Counted from the first letter of the stretch, positions 10,701 to 25,700 are shown. The stretch: DNA of 64,000 nt from Bemisia tabaci (GCF_918797505.1 NC_092793.1:5280366-5344365), one strand, 5' to 3'. A program made the numbers and translations. The notes: generated from the letters alone by a model not told the origin.

Positions 10701-13700
10701 ACAGTAAAAATACCGGTTTTTAGGTAAGCTTGCCAGTCTGTCTTGGTAAAATTACCAATGATTGGTAAAAAAAAGTGAGATGGTAAAGGTACCAACGGAC
10801 CTTCGTAAAAACGCCGAGAATTTTTTTTCAGTGCGTCAAAAAATCCGAAGCTCGAACGCTGAAGCGGGCGCCGCCTCATTTCGCCGCTCCGAAGGGCGTA
10901 TCTCCGTCCCCACATGAGCCCCAGAAAGCATGGATTTATATACGAAATTAACCTCACGCGAAAATTGAGAAGCGCCTACGTCAGGGGAGCGACGATCTTG
11001 CCAGGGCTTTCCGTTTCCCGGGAACCGGGAAGCACGCTGCACGACGAGCTTTTAATCCAGAGCTTTGTGATTTATCGATCGATGCGCCATTTAAACCTAT
11101 GGAAAAGGATCGATAAACAGGTTGTAACCTTAATTTTCGATTCTTTACCATAGTTCCGAATGGGGAAGTATCGATAATCGATCGTTCAAGCTTCGCCATG
11201 CACTCGAGGAGTCTTTTCATCCAGTGCTTTGCAATATATCGATTGATCTGCCATTTAAACAGATGGAAAAGAATCGATAAACAGGGTGTAACCCTGATGA
11301 TCGATTCTTTACATAGTTTCGAATGGGGAGATATCGATAATCGCATTCAAGCCTCGCCGTTGTTTTAATCCGTCGAGGTTGGGGTCGGGCTAGGGGTATC
11401 CACCTGGATTATCGCTCCTCATCGATTTTCCCGAGCGAGATTTAATCAGCCCCATATTAAATTCACCGATTTGTTTACTCTCCTACTTATTAGAGCCTGT
11501 ATTTTTCAGTTTAGCGCGAGTATTTTCCCCGAGGGGAAGCTCCGCGAGGCGATCCCTCGAAAAAATCCCCCTTAACTACCTGCGCTACGACGCGGTGTCG
11601 AACGAGTTTGCTGCCGTGCTAAGGAAGAACGCCGTATGAACATTTGAGAGTTGCCAAATTTCCCGTGATAAAACATGTATTTTTGACGACAACTATGCAC
11701 ATTTTCTCTGAAACTTTCAGATATTTTAGATTATATTGCGTACAAAATTTTCTGAAATTTTTGGAAAAAAATATTCACAATTTTCTCAGTAAATTCGGTT
11801 TTTATCGAAGGAAATTTCGCAACGCCAGAAGGTCCATACGGCGTTTTTCCTTAGCACGGCAGTGCTGCCGTGCTAAGGAAGAATGCCGTAAGAGCCTTTA
11901 GACGTTGCCAAGTTTCTTCCGATAATTCACTGGGAAAATTGCTAATATCAATTTCCAAAATGTTCAGATAATTTTGTACGCAATTCAGGCTAAAATATCT
12001 GAAAATTTCGAGGAAAAATATGCATGAATGTTGTCAAAAATACATGTTTTATCAAGAGAAATTTGGCAACTCTCGGATGTTCATACGTCGTTTTTCCTCA
12101 GCACGGCAGTATGAGTCTCTGTTGGTTTCAGACGTTCGTCCTCTCCTTTCTTTCTCTGCAATTGCAAGTAATGTTTATCATTGGAGTGGCGTGCTTTGCG
12201 ATACATCGATTGATCTGCCATTTAAACCTATGGAAAAGGATCGATAAACAGGGTGTTCGCAACGAACACCTTAATTATCGATCTAAGGAAATCTGGTAAC
12301 CTTATAGTGGCGAAGGGACTGTGGAGCCCCTTTCCCCTCCCTCCTCACACCTCAATTAATGTCTCTACCAAGTTTTGCAAAATGCATGGTTATGTAAGCA
12401 GCTCATTGTCTCATTCGCCGAAAGTAACATCAAAAATAAGCTAAAAATAAGTTACGAAGGATCCGCCATTTCCAATAGTCATGAAAGAGTGGGTCAAAAT
12501 CGTATTAAAACTTGTTATTTCGCCCTAATATCTTAAAAAATGTAATCCTGTACAAAACTTACGTGAGGAAAGGGTAATTTACTCTGGAATGAGGTCGGAA
12601 AAGCTCTGCATTCAGAGAAAACAAGACACGTGATGCGCGATAACCGATCCCTCCTATTGACTCGGCGCTCTCACATTGGAGTATTTCGCTTTTGCTTGTT
12701 TTTATGTATTACTAATAAAAAGTAGAGCTTATATTACTGAGGAAAAGTATTTAGGTAGTACGGAAAATTCATTATTATTTTTAACTTCTTGCCATGGCTC
12801 CTGCGGGCCGATTATTGAAATTGATAGACAAAGCTATAGACAAAGACGACAAAAGGATTTGGAGGGATCCTATTGGTGGAAGCGGGTGGTGGCAATGGAC
12901 ATAGGAGGTAGGTAATGGACTAACTAACGGCAACCCACCAAGACCCGACAGTTAGTCCATCATTTTCTTCCTTAGTCTATAAGAACCAACCATGTCAACC
13001 AATAGGATCGCTCTATACTCCCTATGTCTTCTTTGTCTATCGCTTTGTCTATCAGTTTCAATAATCGGCCCGCAGATGGGGAAATATCGATAACCGACGC
13101 TTCGCCACTGGTTTTCATCCCTTTGAATGACCTTTTGATTCCCCTGAAATGTGCTCAACGTTTTGTATGCAAGAACAACTTCAACTTGTTGTATACAAAA
13201 AGTTGAGCATGTTTTGATATAAAAAGGTCGTTCAGATTCATAGGAGGATTTTGCTTGTTAAGAGGTTTCTGTACATCAAACGCTGCCTTCCTTTTCAGAA
13301 TATTAAGTTCATCGTCACCGAAATATGAAGACGCTACGATCAAATGTTGAATCGATTTTTCTGATAAATACATTCTTCTTCTTCTTCAATTCTTTAAGGG
13401 TTTGTTGGTTCAATTAATGGTTAAGAGGTTAATTTTGACGAAGCATGGAATTGAAGAACGTTTCATACGCACCCGTTTTCGAATTTTTTCTTTCAGGAAA
13501 GGTTTCAGGAGAGAGTAGAAAGCGCCAAAGTAGAAGGGTTCGTTAATAACATGAAATTCTTTGAAGCGAAGTGGAAAGGCGCCCTGAAATAAAGCAGATA
13601 ATAACAAATTTATATAATATTACGGATCGTATTTTTATTCGCATGGGTACAGATCCATAAACAGAGGTGAAAAAAATGAAATTTCAGAAAATTATTTGTA

Positions 13701-16700
13701 GTGCGAGACTGGCAAACTTTCCATTAAATCTAAGCTGATTTAAGTCAATTTAAGTTAAATTAATTTTTCGTAAGATAAAGGCGTTGCAAAAATATTTAAA
13801 ACGGTTGGGTTTTTTACCTGTCAGAAAAGAAGCACAGACAGAAGCTCTCCTTGAAATTTTAAGTCTTCTCAGATACGAATCCGTTTGACTTTACAGGAGA
13901 TTATTTTTTTTTTACGTTTCACCAATAAACACACAATTATGTAAAGAGTTAAGTCTTAATTATATCTTTACTCATGAAATGCCCTGCGCAACGAGCCAAC
14001 TCAAATGTACATTCCTACCCTATAAGATTCTAAAGATTTTTAAAAAGTGAGGGAAACTTTTGCGCCTTGTAAATGCTGAGAAAATGTAAAATTCTAATCA
14101 TTTGGTCCCTCAATCTCTCTGATCCTCAATTTGGAAGAACGCTCCTATCAAGGCAGCTCCTCGGAGGAACGTAAAATAATATTCTGAATGTATAGTCCCG
14201 CAGGCATTTTTTTGTTAATAATGTTAACCTAACCCATCATTCTCCTCATCCATTGAGGTTTTTCTGCCTTTCGGGCATCCAGAACTTAATCAGGTCGGTT
14301 GAGCACACTTCGTTGAATGTCAGATTTCCCAAAGCCCCTCAGAAAAAGATATTTTATACACCTGTTATTTTGAGCTGACTTGAAGCACCACGTGATTAAA
14401 TTAATATGTATTAAATTATCGTCTTCTCGAGCTATTGGTGAAGATATGGGGGGGGGGGGTGCTTAAGAATATTATTCAAAGCATTTTATTTTTCTTCTAG
14501 GTATTCCCATTTATACCCGTTTTGACTAATTTTTGATACGAACTCGAACCTAGCATATTATTTTTGTCATGCTGTTCTTGAACCTTCCCCCATCTTAAAG
14601 TACCGTTTCAGTGACCAATACCACGAGGATCACTTAGTTTTAGACTTCTCCGCCATCTCTTTTCAGAGGAGGCCTCCTAATTTGACACTCAATAATTATT
14701 CTCCAATCTTTATCAAAGAACTGAACTCTTATCAAATGTTTTAAAGGCAACAAGACTAGAAAATAATAATTTTCCAAGACTTTTCGGCTGGAAAACACCA
14801 CAGCCTTTTTAAAGTGGATCAAAATATATATACAAATTTAAAAATTGAATAAAAAGTAGGTATCATGTAGCATCTTTTCAAACGAGACGATATTATGGAC
14901 TTAAAAAATTATCAAAATAATAAACAGTTATAAAGTTATAGTTATGAATAGTTATCAAAATTTGAGGGGTATCAATAGTTCAAGTAATAAAGACGAGGGA
15001 ATAATGTAAGATTTAATTCGCCGTTCAAGAAAGTAACAAGTTGTTATTGCTATTTGTGCCACAAAATCTTTAAGACATGTTACTTTGAATTCTTCTTCCT
15101 TCTTTGACATCTGTGTCTCAAGTCTTTTATCTCGTATATTATAAATGGAATCCATTCCTTTTTTTTCTTCGGTTTTCTTTCTGCTTCTCCGTCGGAGGAA
15201 AAAGTTCTCGTGCATTCATAATGTGGGAAGAGAGGCTCAAAGAAATGCAGAAAATCACTAAACTGACGATTTATAATGCAAGTCCAGACGTTCTGACTAA
15301 ACCTCTTCCACGCTCAGCACCAGAGAGGAATTTGTATAATTTATAACGCGGGTTAGGATGGATTTACAGAGGAAAGTCACAGTATTGAGAATGGTACAGA
15401 TTTGAATTCTTGAATTTCAGACATATTTTACGGGTAAAACTTATAAGAGTACTCATATAAAATTCAATTGATAAAATAATTTCATGACCTTACGCATTTT
15501 GCACTTGGCTGAAAAATTCTAGTTTCGATGACTGGTCAATCGAGAAAGCTGAGTTGGACGTATTTATGCTAGAAACTAAATAAGAACCATATAAGGAAAC
15601 TATATAAAATTAATTTTAATGAACAAAAGCTATGAAACGCAAAAATCCCTCCTTTTGATTTAATAAATTTCTACATAATTCTCTTTAATATAAATACGTT
15701 CGATTTTCCGTCTAAGGTTCTTAAGCATATAACATTGAATAAAACATAAGTGTGGACTTTTCGTGAGAATGGCAATTTCAGAGTGCAAATTATAGGAGTA
15801 AAATACCATCAGCTTACACCGATCAGATAAATTCCGCAAAAATATTCAGTGAGAATCGTACTCACTAAAGCTGGGAAGTGAAATGAAAGAGGGAGGTGAC
15901 AAGACAGAATTTGCATGCTGCTAAGCTCGGTCAACTTTCAACCTTTTCTCTCCAACATTTTCCCCACTTTCGTGCCCCACCGGTGGCGGAGTGGCTGAGA
16001 GCCTGACTTAGAAGCTTGTTCAATTACTTCAAAACTCAAGGAAAGCGGGAAGTGGTTAAATATTTAGGATTCCCAACGTGGCATTCTTTGCAGCCCCCTC
16101 AAAATAAACAACACGGCACTTCATTAAAACGCCACTGGTACCTTTTGATGGTGATTATATTTCATTTTTTTTTAGCAAAACGGAAGATTATTGAACGTGC
16201 ATCTAGGTCGCTTTTACGGCGCGCTAGGGCGCTCTGCGACGCCTACCCGCCACAGGAATCTGTCATGGTAGAGATCTTCCGGAAGCTCTCCATCTCTTGA
16301 CGGATGCCCTCTACCCACTGTTTGGCTGGACACCCTCTCCCTCGCCCACCTGGAGGAACCCACTCCAAACCTTCTTCGGCAACCTGGTATCAGCCATCCT
16401 CTGCACATGCCCATACCATACCAGTTGCTTGGTAATGATATCGTGCATAATTGTCCCCTCAACGCCCATTATCCTGGTAAAAATTGGCGATAGGAGCTGC
16501 GTTTCAAAATACCATAGGTATTCTTATAGCTGGCCAAAGAAGGCTACAGAAAATCATATAGCTGGCTGTAGAAAGCGGAGAAAATCATACGGCCGGGCTA
16601 TACGAAGCGATAAAAAATTCTGAAGGCGGGCTATAGTTCCTATCGCCGGATTATACACCTTATCGTCATCTGCTATGAAAGGCTATAAGAAATTGTGTAG

Positions 16701-19700
16701 AAATTCGTGTGCTTTGAAAATCATTAAGTTTGATACGGAACCACCTTAATATTTACAAACCACACATTATATTTTCCTTTAATACATATTTTTTTTAATC
16801 AATTAAAATGGGAATAATCCACACAGAGAGTGCAAACATTTCAAAATCATGAGTTGAAAAACGCTGACTTCGCCAGATTAAATATTAGAGCCTAACACAA
16901 AGCGGAGCGGCGACGCATCGGCGCCTACAAACCTAACAGGGATACTTCACGCATTGCGCAACGCGTGAAGTATTCCTGTTAGGTTTGTAGGCGCCAATGC
17001 GCGTTTCGCGCTGGCCGCCCGCCCGCCGCGCCGCAGCGTGCCACGGCGCTTGAAGCAACTATTTCACACCAGAGGTATTGCACAGTATCATACGAAATTG
17101 AAGGCGCGCTAACATATTAGGAATGGCAGGCATCCATCAAAAGTACGGAGCTTTCCTCGCAAAATAAATCAAGATACTACGGCCCAAAAAGAGAGCGGTA
17201 GTCCAAAAACTCATTAAGTCCTAGCATCCGTAATTAGTAACATTTAGTATACACTTTATCGCCTGGCTGTTGCTTAATCGCCATCGGCTATAAGAAATTG
17301 TGTAGCCGACTATAGAAGCTATTGGAAATCTTACAGCCGGCTGTAGGTCTATGGTGTTTTGGAACACAGATTCTACTGCCATTTTTACCAGGGATCTCCG
17401 GACACGTTCATTCCTGATACGTTCTCTCCTCAAGATTCCAGCCGATCTTCGTCGGAAATTCATCTCTATCGCTTTGAGCATTTCCTGGGTCCGCTTCTTC
17501 AACTGCCACTTTTCACTGCCATATAGGCCATTATAGTATAGGTTTGACAAGAGAGTTATAAATCCTCTCTTTGTTGTCCCTGAAGATTCTTTGGTCCCAA
17601 AGAATCCCATGCAGCATGTCGATGGCTTTCCTTCCATGAAAACCTGATCTATAGAATGTAAGACAGAGAGCGATAGGCAAAATGCGAGACACGTACTTTC
17701 GTATGCGACGATGCAAAACTTTTGTAATTCTTTTTTTTCTTTAAAAACTCGTAATCGTAATTTCTTTAAAATTTTTTCTGGGTCAGCAGAATATTCTGTA
17801 AGAATTTCAGATTATAAACTTGGCTTGTTACTCTTCGAAAAAATAAAGTAGGAGCGGAAATTATGAAACGTTGCAATAAAAACATGTGATTTCACACTTC
17901 GGCCATCGATAGAAAGCAATATTACAAAAATAATGGCATTGTTTTGAAAAGCCGAGCTGCAGGAGAGTGCCGTGCATTGCCATTGATTCGAGACCGAGCT
18001 ATAACGATGGAACTTGAGTTTCATGTTGCAAACTCTCCCGACAAAAAATCCATTTCAACGCTGAAACTTCCTGATCAAAGTTCTTAACAGTTCGATCGAG
18101 TCATCGGAACCCGCGGCGTGGCGTGCTTTGCGATGAATCGATCGATCCGGCCATTTAAACCCATTGAAAAGGATCGATATATCGACGGTGAAACTACCAA
18201 ACCACGTATCTCGTTTGCGGTGTTTAAAAATCTACGCTCGCATTTTATTTTTTTGAAGTAGACCAAATCAATATCATTCCATGAAATTTTCACAGCATTT
18301 TCTCCGCACGAAGAGGAAAAATCACAGAAATTTTCATGACTGGGCGTTACGTAGTTTTCCGTTTAAAAAATAAAGTATGACAGGAAGTCTGCGACGTCGC
18401 AAACCGAGATACGTGGTTTGGTAGTTTCACCATCGATATAGGGCTTTGTTAATAATCGATTCTTCACCATAGCTTCAAATGGGAAAAAATCGATAATCGA
18501 TCGTTCACGCCTCGCCACTGATCGGAACCGCGAGGAGATAGCCAGAGCGTGACGCCTTGGCTTCAAGTTTCGTCGCTCCTCCGGCGAAAAAGCGTATCTC
18601 GATTTCCGCTTGAGCCCCAGAAAGAATGGGTTTAGATGTAAAACAGGGCTTACGTACAAATTGAGATACGTCGTTTTACGTCTCGGCGACGACGGTCGGG
18701 CGCCGCGGCGCGCCGACCGTCGTCGCCGTTCACACTTTGACATTCCTTTGTCGTCCCAATTTATAGAGTTGGAACTTTTATAGCCACCCTAGCTCGCTCC
18801 TCTGTCCTCTCTCCTCCAGAGGCGAGGCCTGAATAATCGATCATCGATATCTCCCCATTTGAAGCTATGGCGAAGAATCGATTACCCTGTTTATCGATCT
18901 TTTCCATAAGTGTAAACGGCAGATCAATCGATATATCGCAAAGCACACCCCGCTCTCCTCGCTCTAGTTCTATCAATCCCTCCGAGGAGGTCCTCGACGT
19001 CGCTGACCATTAGGGAAGTTTCCTCAAATGAGAGATGCTGTGAGACAGATAGCCATGCTGCCGTGCTAAGGAAGAACGCCGTATGAGCCTTCAGGCGTTG
19101 CCAAGTTTCCTTCAATAAAAACCGAATTTACCGGGAAAATTATGAATATTTTTTACCAAAATTTTCAGTTAATTTTGTACGCAATTTAATCTAAAATATC
19201 TGAAAATTTCCAAGAAAAATGTGCATGAATGTTGTCACAAATGCATGTTTTATCAAGGGAAATTTGGCAACTCTCGGATGTTCATACGGCGTTCTTCCTT
19301 AGCACGGCAGCATGGACCTGTTGGGTCTCTCTCGCTTCCTCTCCGGCCGTGTTTATCCAAATCAATGGCTAAAGAGCGAAATTACGTATCTCCGTTCCTT
19401 TTTCCGCCGTACTTTCTTTTTACTCTGAAAAACAGTCGATTTAATTTCTTCAAAACTTCCTTGCATTTTTTCTCTTTTGGTGGTAGAATATTCTTTATAA
19501 ATACGCTATAAAGTAAATGAGGAGGGAATCAAAACATGGATAAACAAGGCTAAAACATTAAAAACACCAAAAGGCAGGACGTTTCGAGCTGTTACCAGCT
19601 CATTTCAGCTGCAAAAACCACAAAAAAATGAAACACCTGCCTTATAGTGTTCCTAATGTTTTATCCTTGTTTAGAGTGGCGAAGCGTGAATGATCGATCA

Positions 19701-22700
19701 TCGATATTTCCCCATCTGAAGCCATGGTAAAGAATCGATTATTAAACACCCTGTCTATCGATCCTTTTCCATAGGTTTAAATGGAAGATCAATCGATATA
19801 TAGCAAAGAACGCCGCGCCACTGCTTGTTCATGACCCTCCTCATTTATTCGTATATTCGAACTTTTGTTTTTCCATCATGTATTGTGTCTATCATATGGG
19901 GGTTGATACGACTATTCGACCATGTGAAAGCCTTATTGTTCAAAATGGAAAGGCAAACTAACATGACGTTAAAGCAGTGGTGATTTTAGCCAGTTTGTAA
20001 CATTGCTAATTCTCCATGTAAATCCATCGAATCCATAGGTTCTGGGTGAGACAGGCTGTATCGACTAGATTCGACTTTTTAACATACATTTAAACGGAGA
20101 AAAATCAGCATTGCAATTTACAAGAGTCGCCGCTTCGTTAAAATAACCTATCCCCGTTTGGTAAAGAGCTCTAATTTGTGTGTATCCCATTTTAAGAGGA
20201 TACCACTATTCGACCATGCGGGAGCTCACTTTGCCTGCACTAAAAATTGAAGGCGAACTGATGAGGCGTTTCGATCACTTCTTTTGGTTTGCTCAAAAGT
20301 TATTTTTTGTGTGAGCTCCGAGTAGATAAGCGTGCCGTTTTACCACATTATCACTATTTGACCACGGGAGCTTGTGTTATCCGCACAATTGATGAACGGT
20401 AAAATAGAACTCAACTCTTACGTGACCGAAATGCATATCGTTAAACAATTTGAATGAATCGGCGTGTTCCTAACAAAAGTTATCGTAACTACAAAAAACA
20501 AATACTTATTTTGAGCATAAATTCGTCCATTTGTCTATCTCATTATTCCTTATTTGCCAAGGATACGAAGCAGATTTTTAACCGAATGTTTACGGAAATA
20601 CTTCCAGAACCTATGTATCGGGAATATTTCGATTTGGTTTCCAGGTGCCAGTTTTGATGGGGACGTAAAAATTTTGGAAAGCTTTCATGCATATTTAAAA
20701 TTTGAATCATGCAACATTTTCAGTAGGAGTTAACACATTATACTTTCTTTCTCTCTCTTTCTCCCTCTCCCCCCTCTCTCTCTAAATAAACCATTTGCAA
20801 TGATTTGATAGTGTTGTATATAATGATGATACTTCATAGACTTGGCTCGAAAAGAATCGAGTAGGTAAGTGTAAAAAAAAAAAAAAACTTCTGTTAACAT
20901 TTTTTATAAGGTGAGAGGAAGTCATAAGAAGTGTTTGGATAGTAACGATAGGTCAGTTCTTAGAAAAGAAAATTGGTGTACACAAGAAACTAAACGTTCC
21001 GCATCGATGTGTATGTGCTTGACTCGCAATATTGACACACAGCCTGTGATTAGTCGCTTGAATGAGCCTTTGTATAATTTTAGGTCAGTGGGTCATGTTT
21101 AGCAGTACACTCTTTGAAGTTACTCTCATCGCTGCATATATGCGTTGGTTTTATTCATTTATTTTATTTATTGTGTTATTATTTTCAATTTTTTGTTTAA
21201 AAAAAAGCAAAACAGCTTTGTTTCATTACTAATTATTGCCTATATTATGATCTCGAAGGCAAGGGAGACCCACTTAGCGTCAGCCACAAGTTCACTCGCT
21301 CGAACATTGGGGGAATTCATAAACTTTGACGGTAGCATCACAGCGCAGAGGGCGCCGCTGTATACAAAAACATTGACCCAAACCTCAGGGAGTTTTAGCT
21401 TAAGCCCAGTAGAGAGCGACTCTTGATACACCGCGAAGTGAGTAGTTCACTTATTCGCAGGGGTTTTATTTTTTGGTATAAGGACATGGAATAATTTAGA
21501 TTAGAATTAACTGGCTCATATTTAATCCTTTTAAATTTCATATTATATTGAAGGAAATTTAGCCGCGCTCGAAGGGTCATACGACCTTTTTACTTAGCAC
21601 GTCAGTATACACAGATATTTTTCTATTGTGAGGAAATAATGAAATTGTATTTCTATGGGTAGTAGATTCTATTAAGATCGAGAGGATTTTCAACATACGT
21701 AAAAAATACATTCTGCTCTCCTGAAGTGACTATACAGCGCCCTGTCTTTTTAAAATTCATTTCTTTCTTTTTCCCTGATGTCTTTTTAAACTTATTTGAG
21801 ATTGCCTAACTGACTCTGTTTGGGGAGCTTATCTATTGAATTAAGTCATAACTGATAAGATACAACATTCCTCCACTTTTTATGTTTTTTGAAAAATGTG
21901 TAGTTTTATTGGAAGTAGGCTTCAAAGTTGCAGAGAACATTTTTTTTTTGTCCTACTAAGACGTGTGCACAGTTACTTGATTACGTTCGATATGCCTATG
22001 TGACCAATATTAATTATTTCTCAGTATTTGGAAAAAAGGTAAAGTATATTGCGTTCTCTTTTTCCTATGCAACTTTGTTTATTGCCCAAGTACATAATCC
22101 CAAAATAGATAAGATATTCGAAAAATCTAGTTTCCAAGAGAAGAAATAGACTCCCAAAAATTGGGTGGATTTTGGAAGGAAACGAAAGTCATTTTCGACA
22201 TCAGCGGCAAAAATTGATCGGAAATTAGTCCACTTGATACATAAGGAAACAATTTTTCCGTTCTTTTCTGACGCAAAACAATTGAATGAGCTTTACATGA
22301 TGAGTAATTTAAGTCTAAAAAGGAAAAAATTCTGTTGAGCTCCTGGATAATAAAGCCAATTCAATGGAATTTTGGGGCTGTTATATCCAAATCACCGGTA
22401 GTAAATGCCGTTATATCATTGAAAAGAAATTGACTCGATGAAAATGCAATTGCATTGAGTATGTCTTGACATTGCTATTTTCAGCATCTTGCCATGCACA
22501 GAAGTTCAGCCATATCCTTTGCTTCATTCATTCGTGAATTGCAAGTAAGCCAACTGCATCCCAAAGATATACCGATTTGCCGTAAACAATTGCAGAAACT
22601 CGATATACCAGGTCGATGTGTCCATTCGTTGATCTGGCAAATAAATTTTATGAAGGCAAATATGTGAACATCAAGATGCTTCAGTCATTTGGGGTTGCAT

Positions 22701-25700
22701 TTATTTTATCGTGAATCCATGATAACCATTTCAATCCCAAAAAACTATCAATTTTCCGTATATAATAAAAAAATCGACGTAACAAATCTGAGACAAGCTC
22801 TCAAAAATTCCGGACGAGCCCGCCAGTCTTTTTCCGGTAAGCAACTCAGGCACTCGTTGCATTGTATCGAGTAGGGGGGTCGAAACGATAACAAAGGCGG
22901 TATACTGTGTATACGCGCCGAAGGTTTTTTTTTTGACCAGTGTTATTTGGACGTATCTCTTTCAAACAGATTTATGTGCAGGTGAGAAATATGGGGTCTG
23001 CTCGTCAGTTCTCCGACCGTAAGAGTGAATGAGAATAATAAAGCGCCAGTGACGTCAACGGAGATAGATGCCGTCGTCGGGGCTCCTCGTAATGGTCATT
23101 CACTCATGAGCCCTGTCCACAACGCTCTCGTGCCATGCCCGCGGCTCATATATCCCGCATTCAGTTGGCACATAGTTCTCTTTGCTGAATCTAAAATCCC
23201 GCTTTTCCAATTCTTCAAAAGGAATCACGCCCACTTTTACATTGTTTCTTATGCAGCTCCTCATAGCATACCCCATATTTCTCACCTGCACATAGTTCTG
23301 CAGTTTGATAGAAATACGTCCATTTAACACTTTCTATGCTTTTCTTGGGACTGCAGGTCAGCGGTGATGTTGCTGATGGTGGTAGGGGACCTAACGACGG
23401 AGGACTGTCGTGTGTACGGGATGGACATCGAGCTCGAGATCCAGCGGCTTATCAAGTCCTTTGAGGACAAGACCAAGGGCTACGAGGACCATACCCGGGT
23501 TTACCGCTGCGCCCCCGACGTCATGAACATGCTCGCAGCCAACTTTGGCTACGCTCCTGCCACCTGCGTGGTTGACCCGAAAGACTCCACGAAATTCATT
23601 TGGACCATGTGTCGACCGCTCGAAAAGCTCCTCGACCCCAAACAAGATCCCCGTCTTCACTAAATTCAATAGTTACTCTGCCTTGCTAAGGAAGAACGCC
23701 GTATGAGCCTTCAGACGTTGCCAAATTTCCTTCGATACAAACCGAATTTACAGGGTAAAGAATTAATATTATTTTCAAAAATTTTCAGACAATATTGTAC
23801 GCAATTTAATCTAAAATATCTGAGAATTTTAAGGAAAAATATGCATAAATTTCGTCAAAAATACATGTTTTATCAAGAAAAATTTGACAACTCTCGAATG
23901 TTCATACGGCGTTCTTCCTTAGCACGGCAGTACTAACATGATGGCCTAAAATTTGTCCGAATGTGTTAACATGTTTATAAGGTGAACAACAATAAGGTGG
24001 TAGATAGTGCCGGATCCACACATGCAGTGTCCGTCTGACTCGAAAATTTTTGGGGTGTTGATTCGCTTTCGGGGCCCCTCTTCTCGAGTGGGGGGGGGGG
24101 GAGCTAACTGACTTAAAGTCTTCCTTTGTGTGGGTTTTTCAAGTTTTGGAGGCTCTGAAAGAGTCCTGCTGGGATCCTCTGAGTCACTTGTCAGAATTTC
24201 TGAGGTGCTGATGTATGCTAGTATCCCTGGCCAGAACGCGTCTGGGTCCACACTATTCTACTACCAAACTACCATTATTACTTCCATTAATACGATTACT
24301 ACCATACTACCATTTTTCACAGTTGGCACAGTCAAATTTTCAGTTTTTTTTCTAGGTGATAAACTTTATGAGATTTTTTAAATTAAAATTAATTTTCTGT
24401 ATCAATATCCTGTAGCTCAGTATTTCCTAGTTTTCTTGTGGATCTAATCATTCTGTTCAAATAGATTATTCCTTTTGCAACGAACCCTCTCTTCATTTAG
24501 CGGCGGTACTCTCTCAATCCATCCTTTGATTTTTGCAGGGAAGACAAGCTGAATCAATAATTAGGCAGTTTGTATTCTATAGTTTTGAAACCATCACAGT
24601 CCTCGGAACAGGGCCGGATTTAGGGGGTGGCCACATGGGCCGCGGCCCTTGTCGGCAAATTTAGGGGGCGACAAATGTTGGTAATTTTTTCACATCTAGG
24701 TATCAAGAAAAAAATTTGATTCAGAAAAAAAAAATACAAACAAGAAAAGGCGAAAAAATCTCTCATTTCCTGAGAGTTAAAGTATAGTAATTTCTAATTA
24801 GTTCGTCTTTTGGTGATACAAGAGACAGCGTCTTTCATTAGTCTAGTTGAGAAAGAAACCAAACACGCAATTTGGCCTGGAACGGCGCGGCGCAGAGAGC
24901 AATGATCACGAGGACTTGAGATGAAAAGGAGAAGCCCTTGGCGTGGCGGTCGGCATGTAACACACATTAGCGCCTACAAGACTGCACAAATACTTCAAGC
25001 ATTGCGTCAAACACAGTGCGGTCAGCAGCGGTCTGCGAGAAACGCATAGCGCCTCCAAGAGTGCATGAATACTTCACGCATTGCGTCAAAAACAGTGCGG
25101 TCAGCAGCGGTCGGCGCGGCGTGAAACGCATAGCGCCTACGAGACTGTAGGGATACTTCACGCATTGCGCCAAACACAGTGCGGTTAGCGCGGTGGCGGA
25201 AATTAAAATCATTTAACCACATTCATGTTTATTCTTTCGTAATTGTTTCGTTCTTTTCTTTAAATGAGAGGCCTTGTCCACATAGGGATAGGTTTACGGA
25301 ACTTAGAACTTCTGCTAGTGTTGACAGGGCTTTCACAAAATATTAGCCCAACACGAGTAAACGCGTCTTATGCACCCCTCCTCCTCCGGCACGTTCACTT
25401 GATGGTTTGAATCGATGTTTCCAAACGAATCAGAAGGGGCGGCAAAATACTGGCGACCCACAAGCAGCAAGTAGGTAGATCCGGACCTGACTCGAAAAGC
25501 AGTTTGTCACACGTTCCGTATTTATGACATGGGTTTTGGTACTATGTCACAAGACGTGTTACGAGAATAGGAATAGCTATTCAAGTGGGAGAGCAGGTTG
25601 TAAAAATTATTGAAGATAGTTATTGATTTGACTTATGCTTTTTATTAAGTTAAGACTAGAACCATTACAAGGTATCAGTCCCTTCGGGAGCACAAGAGGT

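Larger units (their letters stand above)
20401..22948. other. Gene B intron 4, middle part
   Basis: No supported gene. A plus-strand frame at 20911-21085 (SHKKCLDSNDRSVLRKENWC) is followed by an AG|GTCAGT donor-like site. Nothing joins to it. Confidence 0.35.

Noticed and set aside
13155..13373. 72-codon minus frame just downstream of gene B exon 5
   Set aside because: Part of it is a hairpin (CAACTTGTTGTATACAAAAAG); it does not match the family and would break the exon 5 to exon 6 junction.
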